Source: Pseudomonadota bacterium (GTDB lineage: Bacteria > Pseudomonadota > Gammaproteobacteria > Burkholderiales > Burkholderiaceae_C). From it: DNA of 16,514 bases. Positions 1 through 6,192 of the stretch are shown here, piece after piece. The notes under the pieces are model-generated. The model had not been told where the DNA came from, did no database searches, and was given only the letters and a program-made list of their open reading frames with translations. Position 1 is the first letter of the stretch. Each line of letters begins with the position of its first letter. The position numbers and the translations under genes are program-made. The stretch lies in assembly GCA_023410975.1 (NCBI GenBank), contig JAEYPG010000644.1, positions 1 through 16,514 on the forward strand, written 5' to 3'.

Positions 1-486
1 GTCGAGGGCCGGTGGCGGCACGAGCCCAGGGCGCTGGCCATGCTCGACGATTTCCGCGAGCGGCGCCCGACGGCGCGAGAGCTGGCCGACAGCGTGCTGC
101 GCTGGACGGTGCTGGCGCAGCGCCTGGGCCGCGACGCGACGGTGCCGCGCGAGGTGGCCAGCCAGGCCGTGGCTTGGCGCCACGAGGCCCTGGCCCGCGC
201 CGAGGCCGATCCGCAGGCCAGCCGGCTGCTGGCCTGGGGCCGCGAGGCCGAGTGCTTCCGTACCATGGACCGCGCGCAGTTCCTGCGCGAGTTCCCCCAG
301 CACGCCAAGGCCGTGGAGCGGCTGGAGGACGCCGTCAGGTACGCCGCGGAGCAGTTCACCCTGGCCGGCGACCGCGAGCGCTTCGTGGCCCAGGCCCGCG
401 AGCGCCTGGCCGAGCGCATCGCCGAGGGACGCTTCGGCATGCCGAAGCCGCCTGACGTCAAGGACCGGGACGCCAGGACGCGATAG
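1..486 (+). CDS. C-terminal part of an unidentified protein, open at the left edge
   Basis: Frame 1 is open from the first base to a TAG at 484-486, giving at least 161 residues; the first ATG is at 40 but has no clear ribosome binding site, and codons before it keep the same G/C third-position bias, so the true start is probably outside the window. The visible part is strongly charged and helical, rich in Arg, Ala and Glu, with no membrane segment or catalytic motif that I recognise. The end (ARERLAERIAEGR followed by a short charged tail) resembles C-terminal tails of some conjugative relaxases and other type IV secretion substrates, but this is only a resemblance. A perfect 18-bp palindrome (431-448) lies inside the coding sequence and encodes FGMPK. 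The gene converges on the relaxase gene with 14 bp between the stops. I do not assign a function. Confidence 0.6.
   Translation, partial: VEGRWRHEPRALAMLDDFRERRPTARELADSVLRWTVLAQRLGRDATVPREVASQAVAWRHEALARAEADPQASRLLAWGREAECFRTMDRAQFLREFPQHAKAVERLEDAVRYAAEQFTLAGDRERFVAQARERLAERIAEGRFGMPKPPDVKDRDARTR
431..448. repeat. Palindrome family A, copy 1 (18 bp, inside a coding region)
   Basis: GCTTCGGCATGCCGAAGC is a perfect inverted repeat. The 16-bp core CTTCGGCATGCCGAAG recurs exactly at 2212-2227, 2304-2319 and 4187-4202. This copy lies in the last 20 codons of the left-edge gene. It is probably a protein binding site; the binder is unknown. Confidence 0.85.
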
Positions 487-500
487 CGCCCTGCGGCACC

Positions 501-1580
501 CTACCCGTCGCGGGCCCTGGGCGCCGGCCGCTCCTGCTGCGCCTGCCGGGACGCGCACGCATGCGCCAGCAGCGCCGCGGCGATCTGTTCCTGTTCCGTG
601 CGCACGGCCGGCAGCTCTTGGACGAAACGCCGCACGTCGTCCGCCAACGCCGCCTCGCCCTGCGCCTGCAGCGCGGCGGCCACGCCCAGCCAGCTCCGCT
701 CCACGGCTTGCCGCGTGGCCTGCAGCCTCGCCTTGCCGGGCGGCGGCTCAAAGCGGCCGCGCAGCAGCTCGCTGGCGACCACCTCGACCTTGGCGCGCAG
801 GGCAGGCGACACCCTGGGCGGAGGCTTTGCGGCCCTGTCGCCATCCGGCTGCCGCATGCCCGACCCGGCCGCCCTCACCCACCGCTGCAGCGATGCCGAC
901 TGCCCGGAGCGTGGCCGCCCGCGCAGCGCCGCCGGGGTGGCGTTGGCCGCGACGCCCTGCTCGCGCAGCGCCGCGGCGAAGTCCTCGCGCCACGAGCGCA
1001 GCAGCGCCTTGGTGACATGCAGCCGCCGCTGCGGCTCGTACTCCTGCTCGGCCTTGACCACCAGATGCACGTGCGGGTGCTGCCGGTCGGTGTGCAGCAC
1101 CAGCGCCCAGCGGTGCTGCGCGGAGAAATGCTCGCGCGCGAAGACGCGCGCAGCCCGCAGCACGGCCTGCGCCGGCGTGCGCCCCGGCATCGACAGCACG
1201 ATGTTGTGCACCAGCTTGGGCCGCCGATCCGCAGCGCCCTGCGCGGGCCTGGGCCGGTACTGCCCTCGCGACAGCGCCAGGTTCCAGTCCTCCACCAGCT
1301 GCTGGCCGGTATCCCTGCCGGCGAGCTCGACGCCCTCGTCGGTCTCGATCGGCAGCCGGCCGTGGCGGTCGATGTAGTCGAAATGTCCCCGGGCGCCGAC
1401 GCAGTCGCGTGCGCCGCCCGAGACCTTGACCACGACCTCCGGGACACCGTGCACGGTGCGGGCCACCTGGGCCACCTGCGCTGGCGACAGGAACGTCCGG
1501 GAGCCGGGGCCACGCCGGCCATGGCTCACGATGTCCAGCGCGGCGGGCGAGCGCTCCAGCGCCAACGTGCGCCTACTCAC
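501..1580 (-). CDS. MOBP-type relaxase (mobilisation nuclease)
   Basis: A 359-residue protein expected to nick one strand at oriT and stay covalently bound while leading the strand to a recipient. The metal-binding HUH motif is clear: HTDRQHPHVHLVVK at about residues 163-176, with His168, His170 and His172 and the flanking H-x-D of MOBP relaxases. An upstream block, ARGHFDYIDRHGRLPIET (about 63-80), matches the segment of this family that often reads YISR-x-G followed by an acidic stretch; Tyr69 lies in it, though I cannot say which Tyr is catalytic. The C-terminal third is Ala/Arg/Gln-rich, with no helicase or primase domain, so this is a short mobilisation relaxase. Its ATG overlaps the end of mobC by 8 bp, so the two are probably translationally coupled. 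No secretion genes are visible, so transfer would need a helper. Confidence 0.9.
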   Translation of the reverse strand: MSRRTLALERSPAALDIVSHGRRGPGSRTFLSPAQVAQVARTVHGVPEVVVKVSGGARDCVGARGHFDYIDRHGRLPIETDEGVELAGRDTGQQLVEDWNLALSRGQYRPRPAQGAADRRPKLVHNIVLSMPGRTPAQAVLRAARVFAREHFSAQHRWALVLHTDRQHPHVHLVVKAEQEYEPQRRLHVTKALLRSWREDFAAALREQGVAANATPAALRGRPRSGQSASLQRWVRAAGSGMRQPDGDRAAKPPPRVSPALRAKVEVVASELLRGRFEPPPGKARLQATRQAVERSWLGVAAALQAQGEAALADDVRRFVQELPAVRTEQEQIAAALLAHACASRQAQQERPAPRARDG

Positions 1581-2118
1581 CGCCGGCCTCCCAGGAGGCC
1601 AGGCTGGCCGTCACGACCGCGGCCACGCCGCGGTGCACGTCCTGCACCAGCCGTGCCGTCTCGTGCAGCGCGGGCAGCAGTTCGTCATGGCGCGCCTGGC
1701 CATCGGCACCGCGCCCGAGCCGCTCAAGGTGGCGGCCCACGGCCGACAGCCGGGCCACCGCGCGCTTGAGCTCGTTGAGCTCCGTCTGCGGCAGCGGCGG
1801 CTGGCGCCGCACGTGGGCATGCACCAGCGCGACGAGGTAGCTCGACGGCTTCATGCGCCGTGCACGGGCCCGTGCCTCCAGGCGGGAGCGGTCGCCCGGA
1901 CGCAGGCGCAGCGTCATGCGGTCGCCGGTGGTTGCAGGCGGCGACGCACCCGGCGCCTCGTCCTGAAAGGCATCCGGTACCGGATTGCAGCCCAGTGCTC
2001 TCTCCACCAGCAGCGTCAGCAGCGCCGATTCCGTCAGGCCGCGGTGCGCAGCCAGCGCGGCAAAGTCTGCCTTGCGCTGGGCGCTAGTACGGGCGGCAAT
2101 CACCGGGGCACGGGCCAT
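1573..2118 (-). CDS. mobC: MobC-like relaxosome accessory protein
   Basis: A 181-residue protein directly upstream of the relaxase and overlapping it by 8 bp. The frame stays open to 2358, but I place the start at 2118 because AAGGAGG lies 8 bp before that ATG and the residues further upstream look like translated intergenic DNA, including the 2211-2228 and 2302-2321 palindromes. The middle (MTLRLRPGDRSRLEARARAR, then MKPSSYLVALVHAH) reads as a ribbon-helix-helix/MobC core, followed by a helical tail with ELNELKRAVARLSAVGRHLERLGR, typical of MobC family proteins. Such proteins bind oriT, help the relaxase open the nic region and repress their own operon. An oriT candidate lies 60 bp upstream. 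Confident about the family; details of DNA contacts are inferred. Confidence 0.83.
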   Translation of the reverse strand: MARAPVIAARTSAQRKADFAALAAHRGLTESALLTLLVERALGCNPVPDAFQDEAPGASPPATTGDRMTLRLRPGDRSRLEARARARRMKPSSYLVALVHAHVRRQPPLPQTELNELKRAVARLSAVGRHLERLGRGADGQARHDELLPALHETARLVQDVHRGVAAVVTASLASWEAGGE

Positions 2119-2146
2119 GGACGAAGCCTCCTTGGCAAGCCTTGCA

Positions 2147-2190
2147 TGCGGCGCGTCAAACATTGTCTGCCGCAGCGCTATCCTGTCTTC
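2147..2190 (+). other. oriT: Candidate oriT nic region
   Basis: TATCCTG followed by T at 2179-2186 fits the YATCCTG|Y nic consensus of IncP/MOBP relaxases, with cleavage predicted between 2185 and 2186. It is preceded by an inverted repeat TGCGGC (2147-2152) and GCCGCA (2169-2174) separated by 16 bp, ending 4 bp before the consensus, which is the arrangement seen at MOBP origins. It sits 60 bp upstream of mobC, where such origins are usually found. The repeat is short, so this is a candidate only. Confidence 0.5.
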
Positions 2191-2210
2191 GAACCCGATA
2201 CGAACGCAAC

Positions 2211-2228
2211 CCTTCGGCATGCCGAAGG
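2211..2228. repeat. Palindrome family A, copy 2 (18 bp, upstream of mobC)
   Basis: CCTTCGGCATGCCGAAGG is perfect over 18 bp. It lies about 93 bp upstream of the mobC start and 25 bp beyond the predicted nic site, so it could be an operator of the mob operon or part of a relaxosome site. Confidence 0.85.
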
Positions 2229-2301
2229 TTGAGCGCTCACCCTGGCATCGCAGTCGCGCACTTGGGCACGGACGCGGGCCGCGGCACGACGCCGGCCCTG
2301 A

Positions 2302-2321
2302 GGCTTCGGCATGCCGAAGCC
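2302..2321. repeat. Palindrome family A, copy 3 (20 bp, upstream of mobC)
   Basis: GGCTTCGGCATGCCGAAGCC is the longest copy, perfect over 20 bp. Its centre is 92 bp from that of copy 2, so the pair could be bridged by one protein complex. Confidence 0.85.
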
Positions 2322-2715
2322 GCGCAATGGACGAGGGGGGTTTCAAGGTCGGCGGCATGTCGGAAGGCGCCCGCCTCCACGAACGGCTGGCATGCTGCGT
2401 GGCGCGCCAGCGCCCTCGTGGTTCTCCGTGGCCGGCAAGGCCGGCCAGGGCACTTCTCAGCCCCGTCGGCTCCGGGCGTGGCGGGTGAGCAGGGATGACG
2501 GTCTGTCCGTTGCGCGCAGGGCCTGGAGGCCCGCAAGCGCGGCGGGCAGTCCGTCAAGCGGGCGGGCCCTCTTGCGCAGCAGGAGAGCCCGAAGAGTCCG
2601 CGGTCCCTGCTCACGGGGACGGGGCGCCTCGTCGGTCAAGCTCTCTCGACACGCCGGCGTGCCGCAGGACGCTTTCGCGCATGCGCCGGGCCCCTGGCGC
2701 ACCGGCACCGGCCCC

Positions 2716-3603
2716 TTACCGCTCTGGGTCGCGTTGCGGAGGCTGCCGGCCGGGCAAGCCGCCGGCATCCTGGTGGGCCTGCCAGACCGCGAAGCGCGCC
2801 TGCTCCTGCCGCACGCCCTCGCGCACGACGTCCGGCACGCCCTCCTGGTCCAGCACCATACGCAGCCGTGCCCACTCCCGGCCGACGAGCTGACACACGT
2901 CGGGCCGGAGCTCCGACACGCGCAGCCGGTGCAGGACGGACACCGGGTTCGATGCCGCGGGGCTGACGGCCTGCAGCTCCCGGCCCTGCCGATCCACGAA
3001 CCGTACCAGGTGCACCAAGGCGGCGACTGCCGCCAGGGTGGCCGGCATCTGCGCCAGCGCGTCGTCGTGGTACCTCGCCAGCGTGAAGCGGGGCGGCGCC
3101 TGGGCCTTTGCCAGCGCACGTGCGTAGCGCTGGTAGATGCCCTGCCGGCTGAGCTCGGGGTCCACCACGAGCACGCGCATCTCGACCTGGAAGCCCTGCG
3201 CGACGAAATCAGCCGCGGTGCGGGCAACGACTGCGGGCTGGCGCATCGTGGTCTCGGCCACGCTGTGGAAGCGGCTGCGCGCCGCTTCGCGGATGCCGCG
3301 CTCGACCCACCACCCGACATCGGCCCCGGTGCGGTCCGCCGCCATGGCCGGGTCTGCAGCCACCAGTTGCCTGTACATCGGGTGGTACGGCCGGAGCTCG
3401 TCGCCGTTGATGAAAGCCACACCGTCGCCTGCAGCGGCGAGCTGGCGCCGAGCGTCGAGGACGGCTGCGGTCTTGCCCGCGCCCGGCTGCCCGCCCACGA
3501 TCACCGCCCGCGGGTGCGCGCTGGCTCGTGCATCGCCGAAGAGGACGTCCCGGACGACCTCGCGATAGACCCGCTCCAGGGTCGCGTCGTCAGCGAGGCG
3601 CAT
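2716..3603 (-). CDS. Zeta-type toxin (P-loop kinase)
   Basis: A 295-residue zeta toxin family protein. These P-loop kinases phosphorylate UDP-N-acetylglucosamine-type cell wall precursors, or related nucleotide sugars, and so arrest growth when the antitoxin is lost. Visible family marks are the Walker A motif GGQPGAGKT at residues 37-45, the substrate-site block INGDELRPYHP at 65-75 with its conserved Asp, AETTMRQP at about 116-123, and VVDPELSRQGIYQRYARA at about 146-163, where the family has its arginine-containing lid segment. The C-terminal Gly/Gln/Arg-rich tail is variable. It starts 10 bp after the antitoxin stop with no strong ribosome binding site, so translation is probably coupled. 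The catalytic blocks look intact. The role here is most likely plasmid maintenance. Confidence 0.9.
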   Translation of the reverse strand: MRLADDATLERVYREVVRDVLFGDARASAHPRAVIVGGQPGAGKTAAVLDARRQLAAAGDGVAFINGDELRPYHPMYRQLVAADPAMAADRTGADVGWWVERGIREAARSRFHSVAETTMRQPAVVARTAADFVAQGFQVEMRVLVVDPELSRQGIYQRYARALAKAQAPPRFTLARYHDDALAQMPATLAAVAALVHLVRFVDRQGRELQAVSPAASNPVSVLHRLRVSELRPDVCQLVGREWARLRMVLDQEGVPDVVREGVRQEQARFAVWQAHQDAGGLPGRQPPQRDPER

Positions 3604-3613
3604 GGCCGGCGGT

Positions 3614-4063
3614 TCAGCCTCGGGAGTCGGTTCCCCCGGCTCCCTGCTCCGGCACGGATGCCAGCACCGTGGCGTAGCCCTCGAATTCCCGTGTCAGCGC
3701 GTCGATCTGGCCGCCGTCATGCGGGTCGAACTGGAACCGCTTGGCGAGCAGCCCCTGGCGCACGGCGGCGTACTTGGCACGCTTCTCCGGCGAGGCTGCG
3801 CTGGCCTCCATGCGGGCCAGCCGGGCCGTCACGCTGGCGATGAGCTCCAGCAGCAGCTCGGCGCGCAGCTCCGCGGGCGTCTCGTCCTGCCCCAGCTCGG
3901 CCAGCTCATCGCCAGGCATCGGAAAAGGCAGTCGCCGCTGTACCACCACCTCGATCAGGAACGCCTGCACCGCGTCGGACAGTGACAGGCCCAGCTGCGC
4001 CAGCGTGCGTTCGGCGTCCGCCTTCAGCCGGGGATCGAGGGCGATGCTGAGCGTGCAATCCAT
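3614..4063 (-). CDS. RelB/DinJ-like ribbon-helix-helix antitoxin paired with the zeta toxin
   Basis: A 149-residue protein immediately upstream of the toxin. I choose the ATG at 4063 (MDCTLSIALDPRLKADAERT) because AAGGAG lies 8 bp before it; an in-frame ATG at 4099 has no such site. Residues 1-45 read as a RelB/DinJ ribbon-helix-helix: a beta strand (CTLSIAL), LKADAERTLAQLGLSLSDAV, then FLIEVVVQRRLPFPMP, with the characteristic LPF. Residues 58-149 are helical, with many Leu, Ala and Glu, and would wrap the toxin. Antitoxins of this type neutralise the partner and repress the operon; GTGCAC repeats 28-43 bp upstream of the start are a candidate operator. The fold differs from the classical epsilon antitoxin, although such pairings are common in proteobacteria. 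Confidence 0.8.
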   Translation of the reverse strand: MDCTLSIALDPRLKADAERTLAQLGLSLSDAVQAFLIEVVVQRRLPFPMPGDELAELGQDETPAELRAELLLELIASVTARLARMEASAASPEKRAKYAAVRQGLLAKRFQFDPHDGGQIDALTREFEGYATVLASVPEQGAGGTDSRG

Positions 4064-4090
4064 CTTCGCTGCTCCTTGCCCGCCATTGTC

Positions 4091-4106
4091 GTGCACCATC
4101 GTGCAC
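4091..4106. promoter_or_regulatory. Candidate operator of the toxin-antitoxin operon
   Basis: Two GTGCAC palindromes (4091-4096 and 4101-4106) are spaced by exactly 10 bp, one helical turn, and together form an inverted repeat around CATC. Ribbon-helix-helix antitoxins commonly bind such phased short sites. It lies 28-43 bp upstream of the antitoxin start. The inner 12 bp, GCACCATCGTGC, recurs exactly at 12059-12070 upstream of parA. Confidence 0.45.
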
Positions 4107-4186
4107 CGGCATGCGCACGTCCGGCCTTGCCCCGCTTGTCGTCATGCGGTACCGGCGATGCTGCCCAGCCGGTCCGGCGTCCCGGA

Positions 4187-4202
4187 CTTCGGCATGCCGA
4201 AG
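4187..4202. repeat. Palindrome family A, copy 4 (16 bp, upstream of the antitoxin gene)
   Basis: CTTCGGCATGCCGAAG is perfect over 16 bp and lies about 124 bp upstream of the antitoxin start, a position comparable to that of copies 2 and 3 relative to mobC. Confidence 0.85.
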
Positions 4203-4286
4203 GATGCTGACCATGATGATCTGCGAAAGCCGCGGCACGGGCACCGCGCAGATGGAGTTCCGATGTAGATCAGCACAAGGCAATCG

Positions 4287-4302
4287 CTTCGGCATGCAGA
4301 CC
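4287..4302. repeat. Palindrome family A, degenerate copy 5
   Basis: CTTCGGCATGCAGACC matches 13 of 16 positions of the family core; the left half and centre are exact. Its centre is 100 bp from that of copy 4, similar to the 92 bp between copies 2 and 3. Confidence 0.5.
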
Positions 4303-4448
4303 GTCAGGCGTAGGCACCACAACAAGGTGATCAGGCAACCACCTTGGCGTCATGGATTCAGTTGCTGCGGTGAAGCTGCGACCTTTCGTCACCGGCAGCA
4401 CAACGCTGATATCCGTTCTCTTGGCGCTGAGATCGCATAGGAGCCTAT

Positions 4449-4817
4449 ATGGCCAGATCAATGGGATTGAATGAGGCACGCGACGCTGGGTTCAATGGGG
4501 CAACAACGCCTCCCAACGGTGAATGGACCGGAGAACTCGTAGGCAAGGCCTGGGGCAAGGCGATCAACCTCTTGTGCTTCTTCGAGAACCTGGAGACCGG
4601 CGAAATCCATCGCTGCGTCGCCTTCAGATCGGATGACAAGCGGTACACACCCAGAGACAAAGGCATCGATTTTTCCGAAGACGGCATCGAAGGAGAAGTC
4701 TTTGTGCTGCAGACCGGGGTGAATAGCAAAGGCAATCCGGCCTGGCACTCAGCGGCCAGGAAGCAGGATGTCCAAGAAGAGGCAAGCGCGCCGCAAGAAC
4801 ACGGTAGCGAGCGGTAA
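4449..4817 (+). CDS. Hypothetical protein of 122 residues
   Basis: The ATG at 4449 is preceded by AGGAG with a 5-bp spacer, so the start is well supported. I do not recognise the family. The protein is soluble, with no signal or membrane segment. The core (about residues 24-105) has alternating strands and turns: ELVGKAWGKAINLLCFFENL, ETGEIHRCVAFRSDD, YTPRDKGIDFSEDGIEGEVF, VLQTGVNSKGNPAWHSA, which suggests a small beta-rich, possibly OB-like fold, but no diagnostic residues support a function. The tail is charged and probably disordered. Base composition is lower in GC than the mob and par genes, consistent with a separate origin. It stands alone on this strand, divergent from the toxin-antitoxin operon and convergent with the small-gene run ending at 4988. 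Confidence 0.75.
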   Translation: MARSMGLNEARDAGFNGATTPPNGEWTGELVGKAWGKAINLLCFFENLETGEIHRCVAFRSDDKRYTPRDKGIDFSEDGIEGEVFVLQTGVNSKGNPAWHSAARKQDVQEEASAPQEHGSER

Positions 4818-4987
4818 GCAACCGGTCTTCCCGCATCGAGCTGGCAAAGCCAGGCTGACCCCAGCCGGGTGGGCTTGGTGCTCGGGAGCGGCTCGCTCGA
4901 AGGGGCTGTCTGCCCTGGCGCTGTAGCGGTAGAGCAGGTCGGGCCGCCGCTGGCGTCTTCTTGTGACAACGCCTCGCACTGCAGGCG

Positions 4988-5288
4988 TCAGGCTTCGGGG
5001 TCGAAGTCAAGCGCATCGGGCTCGGCCGGGTCGCCGCCGCAGAACAGCACGCGGCACCTGGCGCCGTCCTTGTAGCTTTGCAGCAGGTCGGGAAAGTGAT
5101 GGAAGTAGAGCGGCGCCGGCTGGTCGGGGTGCGCGTCCCCCAGGCTTTTGCGCGATCAGGGTGGCTTCGAGCCAGTACTCGAACGACAACCCGGGATCGG
5201 TGCCGGCCAGCGCGTTGCTCATGGCCATGTAGCTGGCCGCGCCCATGGCGTCGCCGGGGTACCGGTGGAGCTCAGGGATGGTGCTCAT
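4988..5288 (-). pseudogene. Small hypothetical gene disrupted by one extra base
   Basis: The gene starts at the ATG at 5288 (MSTIPELHRYPGDAMGAASY...) and is coherent through LSFEYWLEATLIAQKPG. At a run of five C on the + strand (5137-5141, five G in the gene) the frame changes to junk-like Arg/Pro/Ala. Removing one G restores a sensible continuation (DAHPDQPAPLYFHHFPDLLQ, SYKDGARCRVLFCGGDPAEP, DALDFDPEA) ending in TGA at 4988-4990, giving about 99 residues. So this is either a real frameshift, a homopolymer sequencing error, or much less likely a programmed slip. The restored protein is acidic with no recognised domain. It is the last gene of a tightly spaced minus-strand run, 12 bp after the preceding stop. 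The function is unknown. Confidence 0.7.
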
Positions 5289-5300
5289 GTCGGCCCCCGG

Positions 5301-5528
5301 TCAGGCGGCAGCGCGCGGTTGGGTCGGCGCGCCGACGTTGTGCAGGCGCAGCCGGGCAGCGGCGAAAGTCCTGCCCAGCTCGCGCCGTTCCTCGGCCGCA
5401 GCCGGTGCGTGGGCATTGAGCATGTCGGCGTGGGCGATGGCGGCCAGCTCGGCCAGCTCGGCCAGCTCGGCGGCCTTCACCAGGGCCTCATGCTGCTCGG
5501 GCGTCAGCGTGACGGTGATCTCGTTCAT
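5301..5528 (-). CDS. Small hypothetical protein, paralogue of the upstream gene (ITVTL family)
   Basis: A 75-residue protein starting MNEITVTLTPEQHEALVKAA, with GGAG 8 bp before the ATG. The N-terminal 20 residues align with those of the next gene upstream (5549-5737): ITVTL, then (T/P)PE(Q/H), then EA, then AAE. The middle has three ELA units (ELAELAELA), encoded by three exact 9-bp tandem copies at 5442-5468. The N-terminal strand followed by a long helix is a layout seen in small ribbon-helix-helix or coiled-coil oligomers, but no family can be assigned. It lies 20 bp downstream of its paralogue and 12 bp upstream of the frameshifted gene, so all are probably on one transcript. Confidence 0.75.
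   Translation of the reverse strand: MNEITVTLTPEQHEALVKAAELAELAELAAIAHADMLNAHAPAAAEERRELGRTFAAARLRLHNVGAPTQPRAAA
5442..5468. repeat. Three tandem 9-bp units (GGCCAGCTC) within a gene
   Basis: Exact copies at 5442-5450, 5451-5459 and 5460-5468 encode the ELA repeat of the 75-residue protein. The unit is a multiple of three, so gain or loss by slippage would keep the frame. Confidence 0.85.
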
Positions 5529-5548
5529 GACGGTCTCCGGGATGGGCG

Positions 5549-5737
5549 TCAGACGGTTTCCAGGACCTGCTGCGCCAGCGCGATCGACTGGCCGGCCTGC
5601 ATCAGCGTGCGGGCCTCGCCCAGCCGCCGGGCCAGCTCGTCCTGGCCGGCCTTGGCGGCGGCTTGCAGCACGCGCTCGGCGGCCTGCAGCACGGCCTCGA
5701 AGTGCTCGGGCGGCAGGGTGACAGTGATGGCGGGCAT
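5549..5737 (-). CDS. Small hypothetical protein, paralogue of the downstream gene (ITVTL family)
   Basis: A 62-residue protein starting MPAITVTLPPEHFEAVLQAA. Its N-terminus is clearly related to that of the gene at 5301-5528, while the rest is a helical, Ala/Gln/Glu-rich segment (ERVLQAAAKAGQDELARRLG, EARTLMQAGQSIALAQQVLE) likely to form a coiled coil. No membrane or signal segment is present. The ribosome binding site is weak, so translation may be coupled to the gene ending 42 bp upstream. The pair probably arose by tandem duplication; they may form homo- or hetero-oligomers, but that is inference. The family is not recognised. Confidence 0.7.
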   Translation of the reverse strand: MPAITVTLPPEHFEAVLQAAERVLQAAAKAGQDELARRLGEARTLMQAGQSIALAQQVLETV

Positions 5738-5779
5738 GGCGGCGGTACCAGGTGGTGGGGACAGTGGCCCCCGGGTGGC

Positions 5780-6139
5780 TCAGAACCAGATGCAGGCAAT
5801 CTGCAGCGCCTTCACGCGGTGCTCGCGGGGCACCTTGCTGATCTCGTCGAGCATCAGGCGCCGGTAGATCGCGCGGTAGGTGGTCTGGTTGCCGTTGCAG
5901 ACCTGGAGGGCGTCCGTGGCCATGCAGCCGCAGCGCTTGCCCCACCAGTGGGCGGTCGGGAAGGACTTGTTCTGGGCCTGGATGAACTCGGACCATTCCG
6001 GGGTGATGCCGCATGCGTTGCGGTCCGCATTCATTTGCCCGGTGGAATGGAGAATTGCCAGCAAATACCAGCGATTGATCTTGTCGAGCACGGATTCGGT
6101 TATGCGGGAAAACAGGATGGGCGACTGGATGGCAGCCAT
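5780..6139 (-). CDS. Hypothetical protein heading the small-gene operon
   Basis: A 119-residue protein. The frame continues to 6196, but I choose the ATG at 6139 (MAAIQSPILFSRITESVLDK) because AGGAG lies 6 bp before it and the earlier residues come from an AT-rich promoter region. The middle has Trp- and Cys-containing segments (ITPEWSEFIQAQNKSF, HWWGKRCGCMATDALQVCNG), then a helical end (YRAIYRRLMLDEISKVPREH, RVKALQIACIWF). The cysteines are not in a clear zinc-binding spacing. I do not recognise the family. Codon use is less GC-biased, especially near the 5' end, which suggests recent acquisition. It is the first gene of a four-gene run (6139 to 4988) and probably shares its promoter at 6165-6192. 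Confidence 0.72.
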   Translation of the reverse strand: MAAIQSPILFSRITESVLDKINRWYLLAILHSTGQMNADRNACGITPEWSEFIQAQNKSFPTAHWWGKRCGCMATDALQVCNGNQTTYRAIYRRLMLDEISKVPREHRVKALQIACIWF

Positions 6140-6164
6140 GAAAATCTCCTGGGTGGATAATTTA

Positions 6165-6192
6165 AATATAGTCCTGTGCGCCACATATTCAA
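6165..6192 (-). promoter_or_regulatory. Candidate sigma-70 promoter of the small-gene operon
   Basis: On the minus strand TTGAAT (complement of 6187-6192) and TATATT (complement of 6165-6170) are separated by 16 bp, in the most AT-rich stretch of this part of the window and 26 bp upstream of the 6139 start. Four of six and five of six positions match the consensus. Confidence 0.5.

Larger units (their letters stand above)
2119..2715. other. Gene-free stretch between mobC and the zeta toxin gene
   Basis: No frame here has a plausible ribosome binding site or protein-like composition. It contains the mobC ribosome binding site, an oriT candidate (2147-2190), two palindrome family A copies (2211-2228 and 2302-2321), and an isolated 12-bp palindrome CACGCCGGCGTG at about 2651-2662. 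From about 2330 to 2700 I see nothing else I can interpret. Confidence 0.6.
4107..4448. other. Gene-free region between the divergent antitoxin gene and the 4449 gene
   Basis: No gene is supported. The region holds palindrome A copy 4 (4187-4202), a degenerate copy 5 (4287-4302), and an inverted repeat CAAGGTG (4323-4329) with CACCTTG (4340-4346). It becomes less GC-rich towards the 4449 gene. Promoters for the two divergent genes must be here or just inside the edges, but I cannot point to convincing -35/-10 pairs. Confidence 0.5.

Noticed and set aside
561..1769. 402-codon + strand open frame
   Set aside because: It is antisense to the relaxase with its HUH motif; the composition is typical of a shadow frame.
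2311..3843. 510-codon + strand open frame
   Set aside because: It is antisense to the zeta toxin gene, whose Walker A and other motifs are clear.
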